Below are positions 8,415 through 16,132 of a stretch of 64,000 bases of DNA, piece after piece (within the stretch, counting starts at the first letter, position 1; every line of letters begins with the position of its first letter). Position numbers and translations under genes: made by a program. The stretch is from Acidicapsa acidisoli (GTDB lineage Bacteria; Acidobacteriota; Terriglobia; Terriglobales; Acidobacteriaceae): assembly GCF_025685625.1 (NCBI RefSeq), contig NZ_JAGSYI010000008.1:1-64000 (forward strand). The letters run 5' to 3'. The notes under the pieces are model-generated. The model worked only from the letters and a program-made list of their open reading frames with translations. It did not search any database and was not told where the DNA came from.

Positions 8415-9043
8415 GTACAGCGCCGAACTCGATTCGCATTCTGGCGGTGGATGACCACCCAATGTTCCGCGAGGGAATCGGGAGTCTCGTGGCTGCTCAA
8501 TCTGATATGTGTCTTGTCGCGGAAGCGGCGACCGGGCAAGAGGCGATTCAGCAGTTTCGGGGACACCATCCAGACGTGACCTTGATGGATTTGCAGATGC
8601 CGGGGATGAGCGGCCTGGATGCCATGATTGCCATTCGAGGTGAATTTGCTGACGCTCGAATCATAGTGCTGACAACGTACAACGGTGACGTGCAGGTGCT
8701 GCGCGCGTTGAAGGCCGGGGCTCGAGGCTACCTGCTAAAAACATCTTTGAATAAAGAACTCGTGGATACAATCCGAGCAGTCCATGCAGGAAGAAAAGTA
8801 CTCTCAGCTGAAGTCTCCTTCCAAGTGGCAGAACACGCCTGCGACGATGCTCTCACTCCCGCAGAAATCAGGGTTCTTCGTTTGATTGCGGAGGGATATG
8901 CCAATAAGGAAATTGGAGCACAGCTCTCCATCAGCGAAGAAACTATCAAGAGCCAAGTCAGAAGCATCCTCTCAAAACTGAACGCGAACGATCGAACTCA
9001 TGCTGCCATGATCGGCTTGAGGCGCGGAATCATCGAACTCTAA
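8411..9043 (+). CDS. NarL/FixJ-family response regulator
   Basis: A 210-residue regulator: receiver domain with 'VDDHPMFREGI', phosphoacceptor Asp60 in 'LMDLQMPGMSG', the 'VLTTY' threonine and Lys110 in 'YLLKTS'; then a LuxR-type HTH from about residue 142, 'LTPAEIRVLRLIAEGYANKEI...ISEETIKSQVRSIL'. The start overlaps the kinase stop (ATGA), so the two are translationally coupled and are clearly partners. The LuxR-type output implies activation of DNA targets after phosphotransfer from His851. No further gene shares the operon closely; the next same-strand gene begins about 50 bp downstream. Confidence 0.95.
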   Translation: MSTAPNSIRILAVDDHPMFREGIGSLVAAQSDMCLVAEAATGQEAIQQFRGHHPDVTLMDLQMPGMSGLDAMIAIRGEFADARIIVLTTYNGDVQVLRALKAGARGYLLKTSLNKELVDTIRAVHAGRKVLSAEVSFQVAEHACDDALTPAEIRVLRLIAEGYANKEIGAQLSISEETIKSQVRSILSKLNANDRTHAAMIGLRRGIIEL

Positions 9044-9093
9044 TCCCTCAAAAGAGTGATTCAAACCAATCTTTCTGAGCTTTCGCCCGCGTT

Positions 9094-9501
9094 TTGGCAG
9101 ATACATACTCGGGTGTGCGGCGACTATTCTCAACATTCGCTCATGGCTGGCCTGGGGCTGGGCTCCTTTTGCTGCGAGTCACCGCGGGCATTCCATTAGC
9201 CGTTCGCAGCATTCTTGTGTTAGAGAACACACCGACCTTCGGAACCGGCATCTTTCAAATCTTCACAGCAACTGCCGGACTCCTGCTCATCGCTGGACTG
9301 TGGACTCCTATTGTCGCGGCGGTTGTGGGGCTCTTGGAATTGTGGCGCATCATCTCACGGCACGCAGACCCCGCAAGCGACATTCTGCTTTGCAACCTCG
9401 CCATAGCGATCGCTCTCCTTGGGCCCGGAGCCTTGTCGGTAGACGCTCGCCTTTTTGGATGGAAGCGGATCGAGATCGACACTCAAAAGGACAAACGCTA
9501 A
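9094..9501 (+). CDS. DoxX-like small membrane protein
   Basis: About 135 residues with four hydrophobic segments: 'GAGLLLLRVTAGIPLAV', 'GIFQIFTATAGLLLIAGLW', 'IVAAVVGLLELW' and 'LLCNLAIAIALLGPGALSVDA'. The arrangement and the ending 'GPGALSVDARLFGWKRIEI' are typical of DoxX/DoxX-like inner-membrane proteins. Only a TTG at 9094 or a GTG at 9115 can start the frame; neither has a strong ribosome site, so the N-terminus is uncertain. It follows the response regulator by 50 bp. The function of this family is not well defined; partners are often thiol or sulfur metabolism proteins. Confidence 0.7.
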   Translation: MADTYSGVRRLFSTFAHGWPGAGLLLLRVTAGIPLAVRSILVLENTPTFGTGIFQIFTATAGLLLIAGLWTPIVAAVVGLLELWRIISRHADPASDILLCNLAIAIALLGPGALSVDARLFGWKRIEIDTQKDKR

Positions 9502-9805
9502 CCACCTAATAAGTGTGACGAACTTACCTACCCTTCTAGTGAAACCTGACCCTCGATTTAGGTTTGTCGGAAATCGGAATTGATCGCACAGTGTATGAAG
9601 AAATGCCGATAGGGATTGCTGAATCGGCAACAAGCAGCTTTCATCGAGGAGAACGAATTATGACTCACGTCATGATGCGTTCAAAACACACGAAACCATC
9701 GCGCAGATGCAGCGCTTGGCAGAACTGTGGCACGAACAGCCTGACCAAGGGCCCGAAGAAGGTTGCAAGCGCGAGACCTACAAACCCCTGTGAAGGAGCA
9801 ACAAA

Positions 9806-10951
9806 ATGACGAATGACGGAAGTGTGATCAGCTGTTCTCCGAATCGGCGCAGCTTTCTGAAAACCGGATTGGCCACCGCCGGGGCAGTAACCATGGGAAC
9901 CGGTTTGCTCGCCCGCGGCACCAGGGCCTCTGCACAGCAGACGGGGTCCGGCAGCAGCCTTACTTCAGGTGATGTTGCCATGCTGCAGTTCCTGGCTGCA
10001 GGCGAAGCCCTCGAGGCTGACTTTTACGATCAATACAACGAACTGGGCGGACTCCGGGACGACGAAGTTTCGGGAGGAACCGGCAATCGAATCTACACCG
10101 AAAAACTGAGGAGAATCGATCGCAATTTCTCTCAATACATTCATGACATCGCCGACGACGAGATGAGCCATCAGGCTTTTCTGAATGCTTATCTTGTTTC
10201 GAAGGGCGCCGACCCCGTGGACATGGAACCGTTCCGCACGTTGCACGGCAGCACAGCGAGAGGATCCAGCGGGAAGTTGCGGCTTACGAACCTCATGCAG
10301 CTGACGATCAACACCAGTTGGTGGACTCGTTACCGCAGCAGCTCGAATAATCCCGACGTAAATCCCACTGCCTTCGAACAGGCGGTTCCGGATCTGAACA
10401 ACGGAAGCTTTCCCGCCATCCCAAGGACAGACGACGACCTGTATCCACACGAACACATTCAGGCCATTGCAAACACAGCGGCCTTCCACATTCCTACTGT
10501 GGAACAAGGTGGCGGGAGTTTGCGCCTGGCGCTGGCACAAAAAGCTACCAGCGTAGAAGTGCTACGACTGCTCATCAGCATGGGACCCATTGAGCTCATG
10601 CATTTTCAAACCTTGTCAGAAACGGCTGGCAATGCGCCGCCGCTCATTGATCCCACCAATGGGCTGAGATTTCCTGACCTCGACTGTGGCGTGGACCCTA
10701 ACACCGGAGCCAGAGGCGCCGCAATCAGGGAGATGTTCCAGACGAACCTGATCATGCCGGAACCGTGCCCCTTCATCAGCACGAGCCTGCCGGTATGTTC
10801 GGTAGTCCGTCCGACGAATACGACCGGAGTTGCTATGGGAGCGCTCAAATTCCTAACGGGCATGGGACTCTTCACTGGCCAGTCGGATGCGTTCTTCACA
10901 TTTCTAACTAATCTGGCCGAGGCGGCGGATGCCGCACAGCGCGAGGTCTAG
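9806..10951 (+). CDS. Tat-exported ferritin-like domain protein
   Basis: A 381-residue protein with a twin-arginine signal ('NRRSFLKTGLATAGAVTMG', cleavage near 'RASAQQ', about residue 45). The mature part is a ferritin-like helical bundle (Ferritin_2 type): 'AAGEALEADFYDQY' and 'IADDEMSHQAFL' carry the paired E and E/H ligands expected for a di-metal site, with a later helix holding 'IELMHFQTLSE'. The start is fixed by GAAGGAGC 8 bases upstream of the ATG. Such proteins are periplasmic and common in soil bacteria; the reaction is unknown. It opens a series of exported proteins read in one direction up to 18.9 kb. A strong hairpin follows the stop, so it may be its own transcription unit. Confidence 0.85.
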   Translation: MTNDGSVISCSPNRRSFLKTGLATAGAVTMGTGLLARGTRASAQQTGSGSSLTSGDVAMLQFLAAGEALEADFYDQYNELGGLRDDEVSGGTGNRIYTEKLRRIDRNFSQYIHDIADDEMSHQAFLNAYLVSKGADPVDMEPFRTLHGSTARGSSGKLRLTNLMQLTINTSWWTRYRSSSNNPDVNPTAFEQAVPDLNNGSFPAIPRTDDDLYPHEHIQAIANTAAFHIPTVEQGGGSLRLALAQKATSVEVLRLLISMGPIELMHFQTLSETAGNAPPLIDPTNGLRFPDLDCGVDPNTGARGAAIREMFQTNLIMPEPCPFISTSLPVCSVVRPTNTTGVAMGALKFLTGMGLFTGQSDAFFTFLTNLAEAADAAQREV

Positions 10952-10969
10952 CGACTTTGTCATTACGCT

Positions 10970-11005
10970 GTGGGAGTTACGGCAATCACGAGCCGCAACT
11001 CCCAC
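10970..11005 (+). terminator. Hairpin after the ferritin-like gene
   Basis: GTGGGAGTT and AACTCCCAC pair perfectly (9 bp), continued after an A/C mismatch by CGGC/GCCG around an 8-nt loop. It starts 18 bp after the stop codon. No clear T-tract follows, so it may be a weak terminator or an mRNA-stabilising structure. Confidence 0.5.
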
Positions 11006-11060
11006 TGTCCTCAATCGCCGATGCAATTGGAAACGCGCACCGAAAGACGAGGAATCAACT

Positions 11061-12461
11061 ATGAGTTCCGAAAGAATGCAGCACACCGCCAAGCTCCATG
11101 CGATGCATGAAGACGTCTCCAGCTGCACCCGGCGCAGCTTTCTTGCCGCGTCCGCTGTTGGCGGTACCTTCTTACTTCTCCTGCTGGCCGCTGCCAGCTA
11201 TGCGCAGACCGTTCGGACCGCCGATGCGCGGGCGTTTGTCACCAGTCCACTTCCCGGGAAACAGAGCGCACCGATCCAAGACGATTCAATCCGCACCTTC
11301 CACATCAATATTCCGGAAGAACAACTAGTTGATCTCCGCCACCGCCTGGCGGCGACCCGGTGGCCGGACAAGGAAACGGTCAATGACGAATCCCAGGGCA
11401 TCCGGTCGGCGGAGGTGCAGGAGCTGGTGCACTACTGGGGTAACGGCTACAACTGGCGCAACGGAGAAGCGAAGTTGAATGCGCTGCCGGAGTTCGTAAC
11501 CACTATCGACGGTGTGGATATTCAGTTCATCCATGTGCGTTCGCGTGAACCGAACGCGCTACCGCTGATCCTCACCCATGGTTGGCCCGGCTCGCCGCTG
11601 GAGTTCTTGAAAGTGATAGGTCCGCTCACCGATCCCGTCACCTACGGCGGGCGCGCGCAAGACGCCTTCGATGTCGTCATCCCCGCCATCCCCGGCTATG
11701 GCTTCTCGGGCAGGCCGACCGATCTCGGCTGGAATCCCGACCGCGTGGCGCGGGCCTGGGACGTGCTCATGAAGCGCTTGGGCTACACCCGTTACGTATC
11801 GCAGGGTGGCGATCACGGCTCGGTCATCTCCGACGCACTAGCGCGCCAGGCGCCGCCTCGACTGCTCGGCATCCATCTCACCATGCCGGCCACGATTCCC
11901 GCGAACTTGGTGAAGGGCATCAACAGCGGCGATCCGGCGCCCACTGGACTGACCGACCCGGAACGGCGGGCGTACAACGCCCTTAGTACCTTCTTCGGAA
12001 GAAACGCGGCCTACGGCGTGATGATGGTGACCCGTCCGCAGACCATCGGCTACTCGCTCACCGATTCGCCCAGTGGTCTGGCCGCCTTCACGTACGAAAA
12101 GATTGCCGAGTGGAGCCATAGCGACGGCCACCCGGAACGCGTGATCGGTCGCGACGAAATACTCGACGACATCACGCTGTACTGGCTCACCAACACCGGC
12201 GCCTCTTCGTCCCGCTTTTACTGGGAAAATAACAACAACAACTTCAGCGCCACGGCACAGAAGACCAATCAGATCAAAGTGCCGGTCGCCATCACGGTGT
12301 TCCCGCACGAGATCTATCGCGCGCCAGAAAGCTGGTCACGTCAGGCCTATCCGTCGCTGTACTCCTTCCATGAAGTCGCCAAGGGCGGTCACTTCGCGGC
12401 CTGGGAACAGCCGGAACTCTTCTCCGAGGAGCTGCGAGCTGCGTTCAGATCGCTGCGCTAA
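11061..12461 (+). CDS. Exported epoxide hydrolase (EHN-type alpha/beta hydrolase)
   Basis: The ATG at 11061 follows GAGGAATCAACT; the open frame continues upstream without a ribosome site. The 466 residues start with a twin-arginine-like signal ('CTRRSFLAASAVGG', cleavage after 'SYAQT'). An N-terminal EHN region ('FHINIPEEQLVDLRHRLAATRWPD') leads to the alpha/beta-hydrolase core: oxyanion motif 'HGWPGSPLEF', nucleophile Asp251 in 'QGGDHGSVIS' and His444 in 'KGGHFAAWEQPE'. This is the microsomal-epoxide-hydrolase-like family, which opens epoxides through an Asp ester. An exported version is notable because most bacterial relatives are cytoplasmic. The next gene downstream is a second exported hydrolase. 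Confidence 0.88.
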   Translation: MSSERMQHTAKLHAMHEDVSSCTRRSFLAASAVGGTFLLLLLAAASYAQTVRTADARAFVTSPLPGKQSAPIQDDSIRTFHINIPEEQLVDLRHRLAATRWPDKETVNDESQGIRSAEVQELVHYWGNGYNWRNGEAKLNALPEFVTTIDGVDIQFIHVRSREPNALPLILTHGWPGSPLEFLKVIGPLTDPVTYGGRAQDAFDVVIPAIPGYGFSGRPTDLGWNPDRVARAWDVLMKRLGYTRYVSQGGDHGSVISDALARQAPPRLLGIHLTMPATIPANLVKGINSGDPAPTGLTDPERRAYNALSTFFGRNAAYGVMMVTRPQTIGYSLTDSPSGLAAFTYEKIAEWSHSDGHPERVIGRDEILDDITLYWLTNTGASSSRFYWENNNNNFSATAQKTNQIKVPVAITVFPHEIYRAPESWSRQAYPSLYSFHEVAKGGHFAAWEQPELFSEELRAAFRSLR

Positions 12462-12585
12462 TTCAATAACTTCCGGTTTCGAGACAGATTTGATCTAAAC
12501 GAATCATCCGAATCAATCGTGGTCTGACGCCGGACTGAGGAAATAACTGAGCAAACTGCAATTAATCCAACTTGGAGAAAATGAA

Positions 12586-13653
12586 ATGTCTGACCAAGTT
12601 AACAACAATCGTCGCAGCTTCTTGCGTAATTCTGCCATCACCATCGCCGCCGCTGAGTTCGCCATGATGAGCTCCGCGTATGCACTACCGGGCGCACAAC
12701 CCACTAAGAAAGATATCGCCGCCGGTGCGCCGCCGACTAAGCCGAGCACAAACGCATCATTCGGCCCGCTGAAGCAGATTGATGCAGGCTTGTTGAATGT
12801 TGGCTACGCGGAAGCTGGGCCCGCCAACGGTCCTGCGGTACTTCTGCTGCACGGCTGGCCCTACGACATTTACAGCTTTGTCGATGTCACCCCTTTGTTG
12901 GCATCGGCGGGCTACCGGGTGATCGTACCGTATCTGCGCGGGTACGGCACTACGCGTTTTCTCTCTGACGATACATTTCGGAACGGGCAGCCGTCCGTGG
13001 TCGCTGTCGACATTATCAATTTTATGGATGCCCTCAAGATCGACAAAGCGATCATCGGTGGCTTCGATTGGGGTGCGCGGACAGCTGACATCATGGCGGT
13101 GCTTTGGCCGGAACGCTGCAAGGGGATCGTTTCGGTCAGCGGTTATCTGATCGGCAGTCAGAAATCCGGCAAGGCGCCGTTGCCACCCAACGCTGAGCTC
13201 CAATGGTGGTACCAGTTTTATTTCGCCACGGATCGCGGCCGGGACGGCTACGACAAATACCGTCGCGATTTTTGCAAGCTGATCTGGCAGCTGGCTTCGC
13301 CGAAATGGAACTTCGAGGATGCCACATTCGATCGCAGCGCGGCATCGTTCGACAACCCGGATCACGTCGCCATCGTGATCCACAATTACCGCTGGCGGCT
13401 TGGTTTGGCGGAAGGCGAGACGAAATATGACGAACTGGATAAGCGACTTGCCCAAAGCCCGGTTATAACCGTGCCTGCCATCACTCTCGAAGGGGATGCC
13501 AATGGGGCGCCACATCCCGACCCCGGCTCCTATGCTAAGAAATTCTCAGGCAAATACGCGCACCGGACTATTAACGGCGGCATAGGGCACAATTTGCCGC
13601 AAGAAGCTCCACGGGCCTTTACCAAAGCTGTCATCGACGTGGACGCTTTTTGA
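12586..13653 (+). CDS. Exported alpha/beta hydrolase, haloalkane dehalogenase / epoxide hydrolase type
   Basis: A 355-residue protein with a Tat-like N-terminus ('NNRRSFLRNSAITIAAAEFAM', cleavage near 'AYALPGA'). The core shows 'LLHGWPYDIYSF', nucleophile Asp161 in 'GGFDWGARTAD' and the catalytic His335 in 'GGIGHNLPQEAP'. Asp rather than Ser as nucleophile points to dehalogenase or epoxide hydrolase chemistry. The start follows GGAGAAAATGAA. It lies 124 bp after the epoxide hydrolase and probably acts in the periplasm on related substrates; the actual substrate cannot be read from sequence. Several family members are annotated only as alpha/beta hydrolase. Confidence 0.85.
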   Translation: MSDQVNNNRRSFLRNSAITIAAAEFAMMSSAYALPGAQPTKKDIAAGAPPTKPSTNASFGPLKQIDAGLLNVGYAEAGPANGPAVLLLHGWPYDIYSFVDVTPLLASAGYRVIVPYLRGYGTTRFLSDDTFRNGQPSVVAVDIINFMDALKIDKAIIGGFDWGARTADIMAVLWPERCKGIVSVSGYLIGSQKSGKAPLPPNAELQWWYQFYFATDRGRDGYDKYRRDFCKLIWQLASPKWNFEDATFDRSAASFDNPDHVAIVIHNYRWRLGLAEGETKYDELDKRLAQSPVITVPAITLEGDANGAPHPDPGSYAKKFSGKYAHRTINGGIGHNLPQEAPRAFTKAVIDVDAF

Positions 13654-13722
13654 TCGGGGTCAGTCTGCGCAGGCGAAGAGTTTCTGCAACAGAAATATAT
13701 CCATATCAAGGAGAGAGGTACC

Positions 13723-14502
13723 ATGATTAACGGTTTTGCGCTACCTAGCCTGCGAACCGCAAACAAGAATAGGAGTGTAGACATGACCCCACTACTGAAT
13801 GAGGTGCTTGATGCGCACGGCGGACTGACACAATGGAAACGATTCACAAAGATATCCGCTACGATCCGCAGTGGAGGTGATATGTGGGAGATGAAGGGTG
13901 TGCCGCAGGATCCTTCTCCCCGGCAAATGTCCGCCTCGCTGGATAAGGAGTGGTCCTCGGTTTTTCCATATGGCGCTCCAGACAAGCTGACTGACTTTAC
14001 GCCCAATCGTGTGGCTATCGTCACTGTCGACGGCACGTTGGTAGCAGAGCGATTTGATCCGGCGGAACATGCAGAGGGGAAGGATATAAACGCTCCCTGG
14101 GATGCATTGGATCGCGCTTACTTCAACGGCTACGCACTCTGGACCTATTTGAACGTGCCATTTCTCCTCTCTTGGCCAGGTTTTGATGTTGTCGAGATCC
14201 CATCCTGGCAAGAGGATGATGAGGAATGGCGAGGCTTGCGCGCGACGTTTCCCCCTAATATCGCAAGTCACAGTAAAGAGCAGGACTTCTACTTTGGGGC
14301 GGACGGACTCCTACGGCGTCATGATTACCACGTCAACGCATCGGGTGGCTTCGCAGCCACACAGTATGTTTCAAACTTCATAGAAGTTGAAGGGATAAAG
14401 CTGTCGACGACCAGACGCGCATATATGCGCGCAGGCAACTTGAAGCCACTCACCGATAGGTTGATGGTGTCGATCGATCTGAGCGATTTCGTGCTCTGGT
14501 AG
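13723..14502 (+). CDS. Hypothetical protein, LolA-like fold suspected
   Basis: A 259-residue protein that I do not recognise firmly. GGAGAGAGGT lies just before the ATG at 13723; an internal ATG at 13783 begins 'TPLLNEVLDAHGGLTQWKRF', which is where family resemblance starts. That opening and the many beta-strand-like stretches ('ISATIRSGGDMWEMKG', 'YFGADGLLRRHDYHV') resemble the outer-membrane lipoprotein-sorting (LolA-like) fold used by many uncharacterised periplasmic proteins. No clear signal peptide is visible, unlike its neighbours. It lies between the exported hydrolase and the thioredoxin-like gene, 17 bp before the latter, so probably co-transcribed. Confidence 0.55.
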   Translation: MINGFALPSLRTANKNRSVDMTPLLNEVLDAHGGLTQWKRFTKISATIRSGGDMWEMKGVPQDPSPRQMSASLDKEWSSVFPYGAPDKLTDFTPNRVAIVTVDGTLVAERFDPAEHAEGKDINAPWDALDRAYFNGYALWTYLNVPFLLSWPGFDVVEIPSWQEDDEEWRGLRATFPPNIASHSKEQDFYFGADGLLRRHDYHVNASGGFAATQYVSNFIEVEGIKLSTTRRAYMRAGNLKPLTDRLMVSIDLSDFVLW

Positions 14503-14518
14503 CCAGGAGTTCTCTGCA

Positions 14519-15640
14519 ATGAAGCATTATTTGCGTTTTGAGGCTTGGAACCGTCGCGCTCCGAGCGTGGCTTTGATCACGGGAGTCGCCGTTGTCCTAA
14601 TAGTGTGGGGCACGGGTTTACTCACAAGGTTTTCTGTCGTCAAGACGGCGAACGCCGCTTCTCAGCATCTCGTCAACGATGAAGGCGCCATGCCTGACTT
14701 GGACGGCGCCATCGGCTGGCTCAATTCAGTCCCCCTAAGCCGCCAGTCGCTTCGCGGGAAGGTCGTGCTGGTCAATTTCTGGACTTACACCTGCATCAAC
14801 TCTCTGCGGCCCTTGCCCTATGTGAAGAACTGGGCGTCAAAATATCAGCATGCAGGCTTTGTAGTGATCGGCGTCCACACGCCGGAATTTTCGTTCGAGC
14901 ACGAACCGATGAACGTGGAAAATGCGGTGCGCACTTTGAACATTACTTTTCCGGTCGCCATCGACAGCAAGAGCAGGATCTGGCAATCGTTTAACAATGA
15001 AGCGTGGCCCGCTCAGTATCTCGTCGACGCGAAGGGACAAATTCGGTATCACCACTTTGGAGAAGGCGATTATGGCGAAATCGAGCGCGTCATCCAGGAA
15101 CTTCTGAAGGAGAACGGAGCAACTGGCGTGGCTTCCGGCACGGCCAGCGTATCCGGTGTTGGTATCGAGGCCGCTCCCGATTGGACAGACGAGCGATCTC
15201 CCGAAACCTATATTGGCTATCGTCAGGCTCAGAATTTCGCCTCTCTCGAAAAAGTGCACAAAGATTCAAATCAGATTTTCAGTGCGCCCGGAAAACTTTC
15301 TTTAAATCATTGGGGATTGAACGGGTCGTGGAATGTCAATGCCGAGAGCGCCGTGCTGCAGGCAGCGCCGGGCAAGATCGTGTTCCGGTTCCATAGCCGC
15401 GACCTGAACCTGGTGCTGGCTCCCTCGAATGACGGCAAGCCCGTGCGGTTTGTCGTGCGACTCGATGGCGCCGCTCCCAGGGAAAACTCCGGCGTCGACA
15501 CGGCACCGGACGGCTCCGGCGAAATTCGAGAGCCCCGACTCTATCAACTCATCCGGCAAAAAGGCCCAATCGTCGATCGAACCTTCGAAATTGAGTTCCA
15601 AGATCCTGGCGTTCACGCACTTGATTTTACGTTTGGATAG
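14519..15640 (+). CDS. Membrane-anchored thioredoxin-like protein (DipZ-like) with CINS active site
   Basis: The 373 residues begin with a membrane anchor (about 17-38), then a redoxin domain: 'GKVVLVNFWTYTCINSLRPLPYV', 'GFVVIGVHTPEFSFEHEP', 'WPAQYLVDAKGQIRYHHFGEG'. These match the thioredoxin part of DipZ proteins. A second, beta-rich domain (about 215-373) carries 'GPIVDRTFEIEF', also found at the C-terminus of DipZ. The usual C-x-x-C is C-I-N-S (TGC ATC AAC TCT), so only one cysteine remains and normal dithiol exchange is unlikely; close relatives with C-I-N-W exist, so this may be a functional subtype. The DipZ membrane-electron-transfer domain is absent. Translation start ATG 14519 follows CCAGGAG. 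Confidence 0.85.
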   Translation: MKHYLRFEAWNRRAPSVALITGVAVVLIVWGTGLLTRFSVVKTANAASQHLVNDEGAMPDLDGAIGWLNSVPLSRQSLRGKVVLVNFWTYTCINSLRPLPYVKNWASKYQHAGFVVIGVHTPEFSFEHEPMNVENAVRTLNITFPVAIDSKSRIWQSFNNEAWPAQYLVDAKGQIRYHHFGEGDYGEIERVIQELLKENGATGVASGTASVSGVGIEAAPDWTDERSPETYIGYRQAQNFASLEKVHKDSNQIFSAPGKLSLNHWGLNGSWNVNAESAVLQAAPGKIVFRFHSRDLNLVLAPSNDGKPVRFVVRLDGAAPRENSGVDTAPDGSGEIREPRLYQLIRQKGPIVDRTFEIEFQDPGVHALDFTFG

Positions 15641-15722
15641 GACTTCGGGAGTCTCCGATGCTGGGCACACTTTTTCATCGTTCGCGGAACGGCAACGAAT
15701 AACTGCAAGGGGAGGGGGAAAA

Positions 15723-16130
15723 ATGGCTTTCAGAATGCGGTTCTTGTATTTAGCGGTGGTTCCAGTCGTCGCGGTCGCTGTGTGGACGCAAGATCACGCG
15801 ATGGGCCAGATGGCGACGCACGACACAAGCTGGGTAGCCTTGATGAAGAACATGGAAACGATGCACGTAGCCATGGCAGCCTTAGAACCATCCGGCAACG
15901 AAGATGTGGACTTCGCAAGCTTGATGCTGCCGCATCACCAAGCTGCCGTCGACATGGCGAAAACGGAACTCCTCTATGGCAATGACCCCCAGATGCGCCG
16001 GCTTGCACAGGAAATTATTACCGACCAGGAGTCCGAAATTCAGTTGATGCAGCTCTGGCTCAGCCGGCAGAAGGTCCCTACGAAGGTTCCGAGTCAACTA
16101 CAAGGTTCCGGCTCACGAAGGGAAAAATAG
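15723..16130 (+). CDS. DUF305-family exported protein
   Basis: A 135-residue protein with a signal peptide ('FLYLAVVPVVAVAVWTQDHAMG'). The frame is open far upstream into the previous gene, but GGGGAGGGGG directly before the ATG at 15723 sets the start. The hallmark 'MLPHHQAAVDMAKTELLYG' and 'LAQEIITDQESEIQLMQLWL' define DUF305, a ferritin-like helical family often found near copper-resistance and multicopper oxidase genes. The paired His and downstream E/D residues may bind metal; this is known only as a tendency of the family. The stop is 2 bases from the start of the propeller gene, indicating co-expression. Confidence 0.85.
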   Translation: MAFRMRFLYLAVVPVVAVAVWTQDHAMGQMATHDTSWVALMKNMETMHVAMAALEPSGNEDVDFASLMLPHHQAAVDMAKTELLYGNDPQMRRLAQEIITDQESEIQLMQLWLSRQKVPTKVPSQLQGSGSRREK

Positions 16131-16132
16131 CC

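Noticed and set aside
9623-9793. Open frame with coding-like text '...IAQMQRLAELWHEQPDQGP...' before the ferritin-like gene
   Set aside because: Lacks a start codon except an internal ATG without ribosome site; may be a remnant but not supportable as a gene.
12757-13515. Long minus-strand frame (252 codons)
   Set aside because: Antisense of the hydrolase at 12586-13653, which has signal peptide and catalytic motifs.
15429-15722. Upstream extension of the DUF305 frame
   Set aside because: It lies inside the thioredoxin-like gene; a strong ribosome site and signal peptide place the start at 15723.
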